DNA from: Neptuniibacter marinus
GTDB taxonomy: Bacteria > Pseudomonadota > Gammaproteobacteria > Pseudomonadales > Balneatricaceae
Assembly (NCBI RefSeq): GCF_001597725.1
Contig: NZ_LUTR01000010.1
Location: 42,716 to 106,715 of the forward strand
Reading direction: 5' to 3'
Length of the DNA: 64,000 bases
Under the pieces are notes generated by a model. It did not search any database. It worked only from the letters and a program-made list of their open reading frames with translations, and was not told the DNA's origin. Numbering within the stretch: the stretch's first letter is position 1; the number at the start of each line of letters is the position of its first letter. Shown here piece by piece: positions 55,039 through 64,000 of this stretch. The position numbers and the translations under genes were made by a program.

Positions 55039-57075
55039 ATGACTGACAGCAAACGTAAGATTCTTGTTACTAGTGCCCTTCCATACGCTAATGGTCCCAT
55101 TCATTTAGGCCATTTAGTTGAATATATACAAACTGACATTTGGGTTCGCTTCCAAAAACTCCGGGGCAATCAATGTACTTACGTCTGTGCGGATGATGCT
55201 CACGGCACACCTATCATGCTGAAAGCCGGTCAAATGGGTATTTCACCGCAAGAGCTGATTGACAAAGTTAGTGCTGAACACCAACGGGATTTTTCCGGTT
55301 TTATGGTTGGGTTTGATAACTACTACTCTACCCACTCAGAAGAAAACAAATACTTCGCATCTCATATATATACCGCATTACGTGACGGTGGGCATATTGA
55401 TAAAAAAACGATCACTCAAGCCTATGACCCTGAAAAAGAGATGTTTCTGCCTGATCGCTTTGTTAAAGGCGACTGCCCAAAATGTGGCGAGAAAGACCAG
55501 TACGGCGATTCTTGTGAGAAATGTGGCGCAACCTACAGCCCTGTTGATCTTAAAAATGCTTATTCTGCAGTGTCTGGTGCAAAACCCATTGAAAAAGAAT
55601 CTGAACACTATTTCTTTAAGCTAGGTAATTTCGAAACTTTCCTTCGTTCATGGGTAGATAACCACGTTCAAGAGCAGATGATTCATAAACTAAATGAATG
55701 GTTTGAATCAGGCCTACAGAATTGGGATATCTCTCGCGATGCACCTTATTGGGGTTTTGAAATACCAGATGCCCCAGGCAAATACTTCTATGTATGGCTA
55801 GACGCCCCAATCGGTTACATGGCGAGCTTTAAAAATTGGTGTGATAAAAACAACGTAGATTTTGATGAGTACTGGTCAGAAGCCTCAGAAACAGAGCTTT
55901 ATCACTTTATCGGCAAAGATATAGCCTATTTTCACACTCTTTTCTGGCCCGCTATGCTTGAAGGCGCTGGCTTCCGTAAGCCTAATGGTGTTTTTTGTCA
56001 CGGTTTCTTAACCGTAGATGGACAAAAAATGTCTAAGTCGCGCGGCACCTTCATTATGGCTGAGACCTACCTGAATCACCTTCGTCCAGAGTACCTGCGC
56101 TATTACTTTGCAGCTAAGTTAAGCTCTGGTATAGATGATATCGATTTAAACCTTGAAGATTTTCGTATGCGCGTCAATGCGGATCTGGTCAACAAAGTCG
56201 TCAATATCGCCTCTCGCTGTGCAGGCTTTATCAAAAAGAAATTTGACGGTGAAATGTCTGCACAATTAACCGAGCCTCAGCTTTATAACGAAGCAATTGC
56301 CGCTGGCGATCTAATTGCAGATGCCTACGAAAAACGCGAGTTTGGCAAGGCTATGCGTGAAATCATGGCCATTGCAGACAAAGCAAACCAATATATTGAT
56401 ACCGCTGAACCTTGGGTTTTAGCAAAACAAGAAGGCAAAGAACAGGAAGTACAAGATTGCTGCTCCATGGGCATCAACCTATTCCGCGTTATTGTTTCTT
56501 ATTTGGCGCCTGTATTACCTCAAGTGGCTAAAGATGCAGAAGCGTTCTTGAATATTGACCGTATCACTTGGGATAGTATTAAAGAGCCACTGCTAAGTCA
56601 TAAAATTAATAAATTTAAACCGCTAATGCAGCGCGTTGATGAAGATAAAATTACGGCAATAATTGATGACACAAAAGCGGCCATTGAAGCCGCCGCTCAG
56701 GCTTTACCACCAGCGGTTTCAACACCTTTAACCGATGAACCCATCGAAGAGACAATCGAATTCCCAGATTTTGCCAAGGTTGACTTACGGGTCGTGCGTA
56801 TAGCTAAAGCTGAGCATGTTAAAGGGGCTAATAAACTTCTGCAACTCACCCTAGATTTAGGCGGAGAGACCCGTAATGTCTTTGCCGGTATAAAGTCAGC
56901 TTACGAACCAGAAGATCTTGAAGGAAAACTAACCGTTATGGTTGCTAACTTAGCTCCACGTAAGATGAAGTTTGGCGTATCTGAAGGAATGGTATTAGCG
57001 GCAGGGCCTGGCGGCGAAGATATTTGGATACTAAGCCCAGATGACGGTGCACAACCAGGTATGCGCATCAAATAA
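55039..57075 (+). CDS. metG: Methionyl-tRNA synthetase
   Basis: A 678-aa class I synthetase. The HIGH-type motif is [12 protein letters not shown] at residues 15-26; the zinc knuckle is [18 protein letters not shown] near 146; the KMSKS loop is [12 protein letters not shown] near 332. The C-terminal tRNA-binding (EMAP-type) domain spans about 575-678 ([20 protein letters not shown] ... MVLAAG). Length equals the dimeric E. coli form. It is preceded by a short CAGGCAG site and followed by a strong terminator. Confidence 0.97.
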   Translation: MTDSKRKILVTSALPYANGPIHLGHLVEYIQTDIWVRFQKLRGNQCTYVCADDAHGTPIMLKAGQMGISPQELIDKVSAEHQRDFSGFMVGFDNYYSTHSEENKYFASHIYTALRDGGHIDKKTITQAYDPEKEMFLPDRFVKGDCPKCGEKDQYGDSCEKCGATYSPVDLKNAYSAVSGAKPIEKESEHYFFKLGNFETFLRSWVDNHVQEQMIHKLNEWFESGLQNWDISRDAPYWGFEIPDAPGKYFYVWLDAPIGYMASFKNWCDKNNVDFDEYWSEASETELYHFIGKDIAYFHTLFWPAMLEGAGFRKPNGVFCHGFLTVDGQKMSKSRGTFIMAETYLNHLRPEYLRYYFAAKLSSGIDDIDLNLEDFRMRVNADLVNKVVNIASRCAGFIKKKFDGEMSAQLTEPQLYNEAIAAGDLIADAYEKREFGKAMREIMAIADKANQYIDTAEPWVLAKQEGKEQEVQDCCSMGINLFRVIVSYLAPVLPQVAKDAEAFLNIDRITWDSIKEPLLSHKINKFKPLMQRVDEDKITAIIDDTKAAIEAAAQALPPAVSTPLTDEPIEETIEFPDFAKVDLRVVRIAKAEHVKGANKLLQLTLDLGGETRNVFAGIKSAYEPEDLEGKLTVMVANLAPRKMKFGVSEGMVLAAGPGGEDIWILSPDDGAQPGMRIK

Positions 57076-57096
57076 TCCAAGCTTAGATCTTCCACT

Positions 57097-57139
57097 TAAA
57101 AAGCCTATAAATCCACCTTTGTGATTTGTAGGCTTTTTT
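57097..57139 (+). terminator. Terminator after metG
   Basis: AAAAAGCCTATAAATC pairs with GATTTGTAGGCTTTTT with one mismatch over a 9-nt loop. It begins 22 nt past the metG stop. Confidence 0.85.
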
Positions 57140-57371
57140 ATTTCTACAGAGCAAACCAGCCTACTTCTGCTTACCCCTTACTGTTCAGCGTCACTCTCAA
57201 ATGCAATACGACTTAAGCATCCTATTAAGAGATAGATAAATATAACTCTTGATTATTGAAGGCTTATATTTAGATAAAATTAAGTCTATGCTGTTCACAA
57301 GTACGTCGTTGTAAGCAACTTTATATAGTTGCAGCCACAAATATCTTGCCGTGAATAACTCAGGAGCGCAT
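57140..57371. other. Region upstream of the small 81-aa gene
   Basis: No gene is supported; a 79-codon minus-strand frame across this region overlaps the next gene and lacks a ribosome site. The promoter of the gene at 57372 should lie here. Confidence 0.4.
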
Positions 57372-57617
57372 ATGCCATACAACGAAGAAATCATGCAGGA
57401 ATTGAATGTGTTAAACCTTTTCAACCTCAACACCACTCAAGAAGGAATCAAAGTCCACTCCTCTGCTCAATCAGAGGTTATTGCCGCTACACAAAGACTC
57501 TTTGACAAAGGATTGATTACTCAACACGACGGTGGCTACCTTACGCCACTAGGCCACGATGCAGCAGAAAGCACGCAAACCTTACTTACCATTCTAATAA
57601 CAGAAAGCAGACTCTAA
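57372..57617 (+). CDS. Small conserved DNA-binding-like protein, TIGR02647 family
   Basis: An 81-aa cytosolic protein: MPYNEEIMQELNVLNLFNL, then TTQEGIKVHSSAQSEVIAATQRLFDKGLITQHDGGYLTPLGHDAAE. This matches TIGR02647, a short gammaproteobacterial family with a winged-helix-like pattern and no known function. AGGAGC lies 7 nt before the ATG at 57372; an upstream in-frame TTG/ATG adds seven residues and is not needed. It converges with the 85-aa gene. Confidence 0.82.
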   Translation: MPYNEEIMQELNVLNLFNLNTTQEGIKVHSSAQSEVIAATQRLFDKGLITQHDGGYLTPLGHDAAESTQTLLTILITESRL

Positions 57618-57628
57618 TAGACAAAACA

Positions 57629-57648
57629 AAGGGCCTTATTAGGCCCTC
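57629..57648. terminator. Stem-loop between two converging small genes
   Basis: AAGGGCCT-TATT-AGGCCCTC forms a short G/C-rich hairpin between the two stops. Flanking T-runs are short, so termination strength is uncertain. Confidence 0.6.
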
Positions 57649-57660
57649 TGTTAATCAATA

Positions 57661-57918
57661 TTATGCTGGCGAGTGTATCGCCAAGAAATGCTCCATTACA
57701 CGTCGGAGCAAGCTTGCATGAGCATAATCTCCACTGCGCTCTGCATGAGCAATATCATCAAGAATAATCTTTTTGATCTTGTCCTCACCGTCATGCTCGA
57801 CTAAGTAATTACCTAGAGCCATAGCAATCATGGGATCAACATGTTCATGCTCAGCGATGGCATTAACTTCACCAACAGAGAGTCCACTCATTTCAACACA
57901 TTCGTTGTAAGTTAACAT
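57661..57918 (-). CDS. Small conserved hypothetical protein, 85 aa
   Basis: A short helical protein starting MLTYNECVEMSGLSVGEVNAIAEHEHVDPMIAMALGNYLV. Two acidic helices follow, then a C-terminal helix (ASLLRRVMEHFLAIHS). The first 40 residues look like a degenerate helix-turn-helix. Function is unknown. It has no signal peptide. GCGAGGGTAGTGTC precedes the ATG, giving a usable ribosome site. Confidence 0.7.
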   Translation of the reverse strand: MLTYNECVEMSGLSVGEVNAIAEHEHVDPMIAMALGNYLVEHDGEDKIKKIILDDIAHAERSGDYAHASLLRRVMEHFLAIHSPA

Positions 57919-58144
57919 GACACTACCCTCGCTTAAAAGTAATCAATCCTTCAAACCGGAAAGCAGACTGCTTAACTCCCTCCCTCATACTCAGTCTAGT
58001 TGAAAACTATAGATTCGAAGTGAATAGCGACTAAACACGAGTAATAACCCTGTCATAACTGACCTCTATCAATCTATTGCATATTTGACCAATATCACTA
58101 AGATCATTTGCCGCCAGAAGATTAAGACAGAGGATTACACCCTA

Positions 58145-58477
58145 ATGACGCTGAATGACTTTATAAGCAAGCTTGCAACCAGCTCAGAGCTGGATTTTGA
58201 AGATACTATGCTAGTGATCGAAAGTAACTATAGCTATACACCTACCGCATTTGACAACGGCTCGATCAGTAATGATGCTGGGCAAAATGAGGGGAGCTGC
58301 AAAATCTTTGCTTTTGCTAAGCTAAATAACCTAGATGAAACAAGCACTCTAAAATGCTTTGGCCGCTTTTACCAAGATGTATTAAATACACCTGATGGTG
58401 ATGATCATGGAAATATTCGCAACTTTATGCAGACCGGCTGGGCAGGTATTCACTTCTCAGGCGAAGCCCTTAGCTAA
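58145..58477 (+). CDS. HopJ-family protein
   Basis: A 110-aa protein of the HopJ family: MTLNDFISKL at the start, FEDTMLVIESNYSYTPTAF, AGQNEGSCKIFAFAKLNNL, then DDHGNIRNFMQTGWAGIHFSGEAL. The family was named from a Pseudomonas type III effector, but it is widespread in harmless bacteria and its function is unknown; no secretion apparatus is encoded here. The start at 58145 fits the family N-terminus; a start 60 nt upstream adds atypical residues. The stop codon lies in a 17-bp tandem repeat. Confidence 0.85.
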   Translation: MTLNDFISKLATSSELDFEDTMLVIESNYSYTPTAFDNGSISNDAGQNEGSCKIFAFAKLNNLDETSTLKCFGRFYQDVLNTPDGDDHGNIRNFMQTGWAGIHFSGEALS

Positions 58478-58510
58478 TATAAAAACTTAGCTAATATAAA
58501 AATCTTAGCT
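58469..58510. repeat. 17-bp tandem repeat at the end of the HopJ gene
   Basis: CTTAGCTAATATAAAAA occurs twice without a gap (58469-58485 and 58486-58502), and CTTAGCT begins a third copy at 58504. The first copy contains the HopJ stop codon, so extra copies change only the 3' untranslated region. Confidence 0.85.
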
Positions 58511-58535
58511 GCTCTCAATAGCTGACCATCCATAT

Positions 58536-58579
58536 AAAAAGACCCTCATCATTGGTGATCCAACGATGAGGGTCTTTTT
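58536..58579. terminator. Bidirectional terminator between HopJ and SulP genes
   Basis: AAAAAGACCCTCATC (58536-58550) pairs with GATGAGGGTCTTTTT (58565-58579), a 15-bp perfect stem with a 14-nt loop between converging genes. Confidence 0.93.
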
Positions 58580-58617
58580 ACAACTTAGACCAGCAAGCGT
58601 TTTATAGCCAAAGGCGT

Positions 58618-60171
58618 TTAGGCTAAACGATCATCCGCCACTTTATAGCTTGGGTCTTCAATCATATTCACTTCCACAAGGCTTCCAGCCTTATTCAGAA
58701 GCTTACAACATTCAGGGCTTAAATGACGCAGACTGAGCTCTTTACCTGCTTTATCATAACGTTCCGCTAAAGACTCTATTGCCTCAATACCTGAGTGATC
58801 CATGACCCGACAGTTTGCAAAATCTACAATCACTTCCGGGGGATCAAACTTCGGATTAAATTGATCGCGAAAAGTTTGAATAGAAGCAAAGAAAAGCGGA
58901 CCGTTTGGAAAATAAACTTTAGTATCGTATTCGTCACGTACTTCAAAAGACATATGGCTTGCATGTTTCCAAGCAAAAACCAACGCAGAGATAATTACGC
59001 CAACAATAACGGCAATCGCTAAATCCTGCCAAACCGTAACCCCAGTCACAGCAATAACGACAATTAAATCAGAACGCGGAATTTTTCCCCACAGGCGTAA
59101 ACTAGCCCACTCAAATGTACCAATAACAACAATAAACATTACACCGACCAGCGCTGCAACAGGAATAACTTCGATAAGGCCCGAACCTACCAGAATAAAA
59201 GCAAGTAAGAAAAGAGCAGCAGATATACCTGATGCACGGCCAAAACCGCCCGAATTAATATTGATCATACTTTGACCAATCATTGCGCAGCCACCCATGC
59301 CACCAAAAAATCCGGTTGTGACATTCGCCACACCTTGGCCTATACACTCTTTATTACCACGACCACGCGTCTCTGTGATCTCATCAATCAAGGTCAATGT
59401 TAACAATGACTCTATCAAACCAACAGCAGCTAAGATCAAAGCATAAGGCACAATGATCTGAAATGTTTCCAAGGTTAACGGCACCATCGGAATATGGAAC
59501 TGGGGCAGACCGCCGGCAATAGTGGCGTCAGCGTTACCTGTCATATCAGCTAGAACATCTTGCACTGTGCGCGTATCAAGATCTAAGCCGATAACAAGCA
59601 AAGTCACCGCAAGAATAGCGGCAAGTGTAGATGGAATAACACGCGTAAACTTAGGTAAGAAGTGAATGATCGCCATCGTTAAGGCAATTAAGCCAAGCAT
59701 CACAAACATCTGCTCACCCTGCAGCCACTTAATAGCGCCATCATCATCCATAAACTGAAACTGCTTCATTTGCGCAAGAAAGATAACAATAGCCAGTCCG
59801 TTTACAAACCCCAACATAACCGGATGTGGTACTAAACGGATAAACTTACCTAATCGAAAAACACCCGCCAGTACTTGAAATATCCCCATTAATACAACAG
59901 TTGCAAAGAGATATTCCACACCATGATCAGCGACTAAGCTCACCATCACTACAGCAAGAGCACCCGTCGCACCCGAAATCATTCCTGGACGACCACCAAT
60001 AGCAGCGGTAATAAGTCCAACCATAAAAGCGGCATAAAGGCCTACTAAAGGATCGACACCGGCTACAAAAGCAAACGCAACAGCTTCAGGCACAAGCGCC
60101 AATGCAACGGTTAATCCAGATAAAACATCGCTTTTAAGTGATTGTGTCCGCGACACAAGCAATTGAATCAT
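58618..60171 (-). CDS. SulP-family anion transporter with STAS domain
   Basis: A 517-aa inner-membrane protein. Residues 10-400 contain ten or more hydrophobic helices with the SulP motifs [27 protein letters not shown] at the start and [23 protein letters not shown] near 290. Residues ~415-510 are a STAS domain ([38 protein letters not shown]). Substrates in the family include sulfate, bicarbonate and dicarboxylates; none can be chosen from sequence alone. GAGGTGG lies 5 nt before the ATG. Confidence 0.92.
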   Translation of the reverse strand: MIQLLVSRTQSLKSDVLSGLTVALALVPEAVAFAFVAGVDPLVGLYAAFMVGLITAAIGGRPGMISGATGALAVVMVSLVADHGVEYLFATVVLMGIFQVLAGVFRLGKFIRLVPHPVMLGFVNGLAIVIFLAQMKQFQFMDDDGAIKWLQGEQMFVMLGLIALTMAIIHFLPKFTRVIPSTLAAILAVTLLVIGLDLDTRTVQDVLADMTGNADATIAGGLPQFHIPMVPLTLETFQIIVPYALILAAVGLIESLLTLTLIDEITETRGRGNKECIGQGVANVTTGFFGGMGGCAMIGQSMININSGGFGRASGISAALFLLAFILVGSGLIEVIPVAALVGVMFIVVIGTFEWASLRLWGKIPRSDLIVVIAVTGVTVWQDLAIAVIVGVIISALVFAWKHASHMSFEVRDEYDTKVYFPNGPLFFASIQTFRDQFNPKFDPPEVIVDFANCRVMDHSGIEAIESLAERYDKAGKELSLRHLSPECCKLLNKAGSLVEVNMIEDPSYKVADDRLA

Positions 60172-60258
60172 TTACCACCTCAGCCATATACTGGTTCTTT
60201 TTTTAACCAGACTTGAAAAGCGCGCGAGTATAACAAATCTACGGGCTAATTTCAGGTA

Positions 60259-60825
60259 TCAAGAACGAATAGTTAACATAAGTTTCTGCCGCAGACCTTG
60301 CATCTGTGCAGATGCAATATCTGAGGCTAAGATAGAAAGTTCCTTCTCTTTATTAAAGCATTTAATAACAATTAGTTGAGCAAGATTATCCCACGCAGCT
60401 GGCAACTTATTGCAATGCGACATCATTCCACCCGCTTTATCTTCAGCTAAATAAATAATCTGACCTATCCCTGAGGCTAAAATCCGACCGCAGCACATAG
60501 GGCAAGGTTCTAACGAAGAGATCAGCTGCAAGCCTTCTCGATCCTTATAATCAGGAAACATATTTTCAAACTGATCAAGAACTCTCATCTCCGCATGCGC
60601 GGATGAATTAAACCCTTCACTAAACACCTGATTAGCAGCCTCAGCTAAAAGATTATTATCCCGATCGACCAAAACAGCACCAACGCCATAGTTTCCCTCT
60701 TCCAAAGCTTCCAGCGCTAATTCACAACAACGAAACGCCCATTTATGTTCCCCTAATCGGTATTCAGGCGCATAAGTAGCTAAGCGAATTTTCAAACTCT
60801 CGATATTATTGTTGTCAGTGCTCAT
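60259..60825 (-). CDS. Zinc-dependent nucleoside/nucleobase deaminase
   Basis: A 188-aa protein of the cytidine/CMP deaminase-like fold. The zinc site is complete: SSAHAEMRVLDQF (His, catalytic Glu) and SSLEPCPMCCGRIL (two Cys). An N-terminal segment YGVGAVLVDRDNN is also typical. The substrate (cytosine, guanine, dCMP or tRNA adenosine) is not evident; it is longer than TadA and lacks its C-terminal pattern. It follows dinB by 34 nt on the same strand, so it may be induced with it. Confidence 0.85.
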   Translation of the reverse strand: MSTDNNNIESLKIRLATYAPEYRLGEHKWAFRCCELALEALEEGNYGVGAVLVDRDNNLLAEAANQVFSEGFNSSAHAEMRVLDQFENMFPDYKDREGLQLISSLEPCPMCCGRILASGIGQIIYLAEDKAGGMMSHCNKLPAAWDNLAQLIVIKCFNKEKELSILASDIASAQMQGLRQKLMLTIRS

Positions 60826-60859
60826 CGCGCCACCACCTTATAAAGCTTTCACTTAAAAA

Positions 60860-61924
60860 TTAAGACTTATCTAGTAAGCTTAGCTGCAAAGGTTGTTCTT
60901 TGGTGCTTTCCGTTAATCTATATCCTACCCCTATCAGCCTGACCGGGCGTTGACCTCGATTGAAAGCATCCATTAATAGCTGGCGAAAATGGGAAATGTT
61001 CGGACAAGCGACCTGATGTTCTGCTGTCGTTTGGACAAAATCACAAAACTTAACTTTCACCACAATCCCAGCAATCGACCGAGTCTCCTGTAAGCGCTTA
61101 TAACGTAAAACTAGCTTTTCTATTAACATAGGCAATTGAGCTATACAGCTATCAAGATCTAAAAGATCCTGAGAATAAGTATGCTCCACGCTAATCGACT
61201 TTCTTATTCGACTGAATTTAACTGGACGCTCATCGATACCACGAGATAGGTCAAATAAACGTTGGCCGAACTTTCCAAACCTATCAACTAATTCAACCAA
61301 GGATTTCGCACGTAGATCTCGACAAGTTTCTATATCCATTTTTTTGAGCTTCTCGGCGGTTTTCATACCAACTCCGGATATTTTTTTAACCGGTAGATTC
61401 AATACGAATTCATCTACTTTACGAGGGTGAACAACATAAATACCATCAGGTTTATTCCAATCACTCGCCACTTTGGCTAAAAATTTATTAGGCGCAACCC
61501 CGGCTGAAATAGTAATCCCTACCTCATCTCTTACTCGGTTTCTTATCTGATCCGCGATTAACGTTGCGCTACCTTGGCAATGATTTAATCCTGTAACATC
61601 AATAAATGCTTCATCTAGTGAGAGCGGCTCAATAATATCGCTATATTCAAGAAAGATGCTCATCACCTGCTGGGAAACTTGACGATATTTAGTCATATCA
61701 CCTGGGACGACCCGTAAAGCTGGACACAACTTTAATGCCTGAGCGGTAGACATCGCTGATCGAACTCCAAACTCCCTAGCAATATAGTTACAGGTAGCAA
61801 TCACCCCTCGTCGATCAGCACTACCACCAATTGCCATGGGAATGGATCTTAATTCTGGGTTATCTCTCATCTCAACTGCCGCAAAGAAACAATCACAATC
61901 GCAGTGAATGATCTTACGTTGCAT
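60860..61924 (-). CDS. dinB: DNA polymerase IV (Y family)
   Basis: A 354-aa translesion polymerase. Active-site motifs are IIHCDCDCFFAAVE (Asp near residue 8) and LSLDEAFIDVTG (Asp-Glu near 103); the usual Met in DMDCFF is Cys here. Helix-hairpin-helix (VKKISGVGMKTAEKL) and little-finger regions are intact. The ATG at 61924 has GGTGG 6 nt upstream, preferred over a TTG 12 nt earlier. A consensus LexA box stands 17 nt before the start, so it is SOS-controlled. Confidence 0.95.
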   Translation of the reverse strand: MQRKIIHCDCDCFFAAVEMRDNPELRSIPMAIGGSADRRGVIATCNYIAREFGVRSAMSTAQALKLCPALRVVPGDMTKYRQVSQQVMSIFLEYSDIIEPLSLDEAFIDVTGLNHCQGSATLIADQIRNRVRDEVGITISAGVAPNKFLAKVASDWNKPDGIYVVHPRKVDEFVLNLPVKKISGVGMKTAEKLKKMDIETCRDLRAKSLVELVDRFGKFGQRLFDLSRGIDERPVKFSRIRKSISVEHTYSQDLLDLDSCIAQLPMLIEKLVLRYKRLQETRSIAGIVVKVKFCDFVQTTAEHQVACPNISHFRQLLMDAFNRGQRPVRLIGVGYRLTESTKEQPLQLSLLDKS

Positions 61925-61940
61925 AAATACCACCAAGATA

Positions 61941-61956
61941 CTGTTTATATATACAG
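61941..61956. promoter_or_regulatory. LexA (SOS) box upstream of dinB
   Basis: CTGT-TTATATAT-ACAG is a perfect CTGT-N8-ACAG site with an AT-rich centre, identical in form to the E. coli consensus. It lies 16 nt before the dinB ATG. A second inverted repeat CTGAAAA-TCTA-TTTTCAG (61980-61997) lies further upstream in the same divergent region and is unexplained. Confidence 0.88.
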
Positions 61957-62062
61957 CATTGTAATAAAAATAGCCTAAGCTGAAAATCTATTTTCAGTCG
62001 TCACAAAACCGTCACGTTTCTGTAAAGAGTTAGTCACCTAACTCACCTATATTTGTCACCTT

Positions 62063-63835
62063 ATGAATACACCTGAAAATACCCTCATCATTAAAGAGCC
62101 AACTATTAACGTAGAGAAAGCTCTTGTAAGCAAATACCCTGCTTTTATTGATAAGCCGGCGCCGTTTAAACGCTCTGCTCTATTTATGTTGAAAAAACTG
62201 GTTCATGAAAATGAGATAAATAGTTTTCTCGACATTAATAAAGATGCAACAGGGTTTGAATTTATTGAACGGGTTCTGGAATATTTCAATTTTGGTTACA
62301 GTATCAGCAACCATGATAGAGCCAACATTCCATCCTCCGGCCGAGTGGTGATTATTGCTAACCACCCATTGGGGGCCTTAGATGGGCTCGCTTTACTTAA
62401 AATGGTCGGCGAAGTTAGACGCGATGTAAGGATCGTAGCTAATGATGTTCTTATGAACTTCGACCCTATAAAAAACTTGTTTCTCCCTGTAGACAACTTA
62501 GGCAAAAGCACGCGTAAAAGAGATATAGAACGTATTGTTGAGGCCCTTCATCAAGAACAAGCAATTATCGTCTTTCCGGCTGGCGAAGTATCAAGAGCAG
62601 GCATAACAGGCGTTAAAGATGATAAGTGGAACAGCGGATTTATTCGTTTTGCCCGCAAAGCTAACGCACCTGTACTTCCTATTTTTATCGGTGGAAAAAA
62701 CTCATCCTTGTTTTATAGCGTTTCTTACATTAACAAAACCCTCTCAACATTAATGCTAGCTAGAGAGATGTTTAATAAGCGCTCGGTCACTATCCCAATG
62801 CGTGTAGGTGAGCCCATTCCATTCAGTCAAATAGATGCGGTACCTGTATCCACAGCTGAAAAAACTAAACTGCTGAAAAAACACCTTTATCGTATAGCAA
62901 AAAATAAAAAGCCCCTTTTTCTAACGGAAAAAACGATCGCCCACCCTCAAAATCGCCAGAACCTAAAACAGGAACTAAGAGAGTCCGAACTCTTAGGTGA
63001 AACCATTGATGGAAAAAAGATCTATCTCTTTGATTACAAAGCAGAGTCAGCAGTTATTCAGGAGATAGGGCGTCTGCGGGAGATCGCTTTCCGCTGTGTC
63101 GGCGAAGGAACTGGAGATAAAAAAGATTTAGACCTGTATGACCAATACTATCGTCACCTTATTTTATGGGATGAAGAGGAGCTAGAGATTGCAGGGGCCT
63201 ACCGCCTTGCTGAAGCGGGAAAAATGGATCCAACGGCAACCGATACCGGCCTATACAGTGCAACCCTGTTCAAATATGGAGAACAGATGAAGCCCTATTT
63301 CGAGCAAGGAATAGAGTTAGGCCGAAGCTTTATTCAACCCAAGTACTGGGGAAAACGTAGTTTAGATTACCTCTGGTACGGAATTGGTGCCTATCTACGT
63401 AAACACCCTGAAGTACGCTATATGTTCGGTCCTGTAAGCTTGAGCAACAGCTACCCAAGAGTAGCTAAAGACATGCTTGTATGGTTTTATAGCCACTATT
63501 TTAATGATAACGAAGACCTTGGCCATTCATTCTCCCCTTATGTTTTAGATCAAGAAGCTCTAAATAATATGGATCGAATGTTTAGTGGTGACAATTACAA
63601 AGCTGACTTTAGAGTCCTAAAGGAACAACTGGAATTTTTAGGCGTTAGTGTACCAACGCTCTACAAACAATATAGTGAACTCTGTGAAGAGGGAGGCGTG
63701 CGTTTCCTTGATTTTGGTGTTGATGCCGACTTTAACTACTGTATTGATGGGCTTGTGTTAGTCGATATTGAGTTCGTGAAGGCAAAGAAACGAAAACGAT
63801 ATATAGGCGAAGATCCCATAGCAGAAACACTCTAA
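62063..63835 (+). CDS. olsF: Bifunctional ornithine-lipid synthase, OlsF-like
   Basis: A 590-aa protein with two acyltransferase parts. Residues ~85-290 are PlsC-like with the NHPLGALDGLAL (HX4D) motif and VFPAGEVSRAG, the O-acyl step. Residues ~310-575 match the OlsB/GNAT-type N-acyltransferase (YKAESAVIQEIGRLREIAFRCVGEGTG, ELEIAGAYRLAEAG, LGRSFIQPKYWGKRSLDYLWYGIG). This order is that of OlsF, which makes ornithine lipid from ornithine and two acyl groups in one chain. Such phosphorus-free lipids replace phospholipids under phosphate limitation. No Pho box was recognised upstream. A GAGTTAG-TCAC-CTAACTC hairpin lies at 62027-62044, just before the start. Confidence 0.88.
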   Translation: MNTPENTLIIKEPTINVEKALVSKYPAFIDKPAPFKRSALFMLKKLVHENEINSFLDINKDATGFEFIERVLEYFNFGYSISNHDRANIPSSGRVVIIANHPLGALDGLALLKMVGEVRRDVRIVANDVLMNFDPIKNLFLPVDNLGKSTRKRDIERIVEALHQEQAIIVFPAGEVSRAGITGVKDDKWNSGFIRFARKANAPVLPIFIGGKNSSLFYSVSYINKTLSTLMLAREMFNKRSVTIPMRVGEPIPFSQIDAVPVSTAEKTKLLKKHLYRIAKNKKPLFLTEKTIAHPQNRQNLKQELRESELLGETIDGKKIYLFDYKAESAVIQEIGRLREIAFRCVGEGTGDKKDLDLYDQYYRHLILWDEEELEIAGAYRLAEAGKMDPTATDTGLYSATLFKYGEQMKPYFEQGIELGRSFIQPKYWGKRSLDYLWYGIGAYLRKHPEVRYMFGPVSLSNSYPRVAKDMLVWFYSHYFNDNEDLGHSFSPYVLDQEALNNMDRMFSGDNYKADFRVLKEQLEFLGVSVPTLYKQYSELCEEGGVRFLDFGVDADFNYCIDGLVLVDIEFVKAKKRKRYIGEDPIAETL

Positions 63836-63860
63836 GTGTGATCAAAGCTCGCAACCAATA

Positions 63861-63894
63861 AAAAAGCCCCAAGAGCAAACACTTGGGGCTTTTT
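63861..63894. terminator. Terminator after olsF
   Basis: AAAAAGCCCCAAG (63861-63873) pairs with CTTGGGGCTTTTT (63882-63894) over an 8-nt loop, 25 nt past the olsF stop. Confidence 0.92.
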
Positions 63895-63931
63895 AGATTC
63901 AGAATGTAAGGCTACACCTTAGCTGTAGTAG

Positions 63932-63991
63932 CTCAGACTTGATCTGACAGTTACCCGTTTTTTATCTGGTGTCTGTCAGTTTAGATCTGGG
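63932..63991. repeat. Imperfect inverted repeat at the right edge, possible mobile-element end
   Basis: CTCAGACTTGATCTGACAG (63932-63950) and CTGTCAGTTTAGATCTGGG (63973-63991) are inverted with 14 of 19 positions paired, around a 22-nt centre. The outer CTGACAG/CTGTCAG cores are perfect. The form resembles insertion-sequence ends, but no transposase is visible in the remaining bases. Confidence 0.3.
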
Positions 63992-64000
63992 CTAAATTCT

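Noticed and set aside
57197..57436. Minus-strand frame of 79 codons after metG
   Set aside because: It overlaps the start of the TIGR02647 gene on the other strand and has no plausible ribosome site or family match.
58145..58477. HopJ gene as evidence of a type III secretion system
   Set aside because: The family is widespread in bacteria lacking such systems and no secretion genes are nearby.
1..64000. CRISPR arrays, tRNA or rRNA genes, prophage or complete insertion sequences
   Set aside because: No spaced direct repeats, cloverleaf-encoding stretches, rRNA motifs, transposase or phage genes could be identified on either strand.

Overview
The window reads as chromosomal DNA of a free-living, motile, aerobic marine gammaproteobacterium. 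The gene set (sodium-type MotY, LapBCE/LapG adhesin export and release, LutABC, DNA polymerase II, MetR, class II DAHP synthase, an OlsF-type ornithine lipid synthase and a complete mevalonate pathway) resembles Oceanospirillaceae-type genomes such as Neptuniibacter, Neptunomonas or Amphritea. That placement is inference from gene content; no rRNA, tRNA, CRISPR array or complete mobile element was recognised.

Layout, left to right. 0-2.5 kb: a bufferin-type copper-peptide operon on the minus strand (YHS protein, thioredoxin, BufA1 precursor peptide, BufB/DUF692 enzyme running off the left edge) with a divergent AraC regulator. 2.5-2.9 kb: a decayed gene, possibly a porin. 3.2-7.2 kb: the L-lactate oxidation operon lutABC with an LldR/GntR regulator and a palindromic operator. 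7.4-8.5 kb: a periplasmic SRPBCC protein and a small motility-type protein behind a sigma-28 promoter. 8.5-17 kb: polB and all mevalonate-pathway genes from HMG-CoA to IPP/DMAPP in one tightly packed operon. 17-23 kb: a LapE/LapC/LapB-like type I secretion system with a LuxR-type regulator and the fossil of a second copy of that regulator. 23-31.9 kb: a TPR response regulator, argG, motY (second sigma-28 promoter), rnt, a 2-Cys peroxiredoxin, grxD, and argD-argF behind an apparent transcription attenuator. 32-37 kb: metR, DAHP synthase, and an operon of two DUF1538 membrane proteins with a PII-like and a CBS protein. 37-41.5 kb: a type XI (Slam) secretion locus with one intact cargo and one cargo paralogue whose leader is broken. 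41.7-44.5 kb: the periplasmic protease LapG followed by a membrane-anchored PAS/degenerate HD-GYP protein. 44.5-64 kb: mostly housekeeping genes (dcd, mrp, a fused LplT-Aas protein, trmA, metG, a SulP transporter, dinB with a LexA box, olsF) plus small conserved genes. The last 70 bases hold an inverted repeat that may be the edge of a mobile element.

How the pieces may work together. The type I system and LapG point to a LapA-like surface adhesin that is not encoded here. No LapD is seen; a degenerate HD-GYP protein sits in the usual LapD position beside lapG. Two sigma-28 promoters tie the small 69-aa protein and motY to late flagellar expression. The most interesting candidates for new biology are the lapG-linked degenerate HD-GYP protein, the YHS/thioredoxin version of the bufferin operon, the PII/CBS-linked DUF1538 transporter, the Slam locus with a disabled cargo, and the argDF leader.
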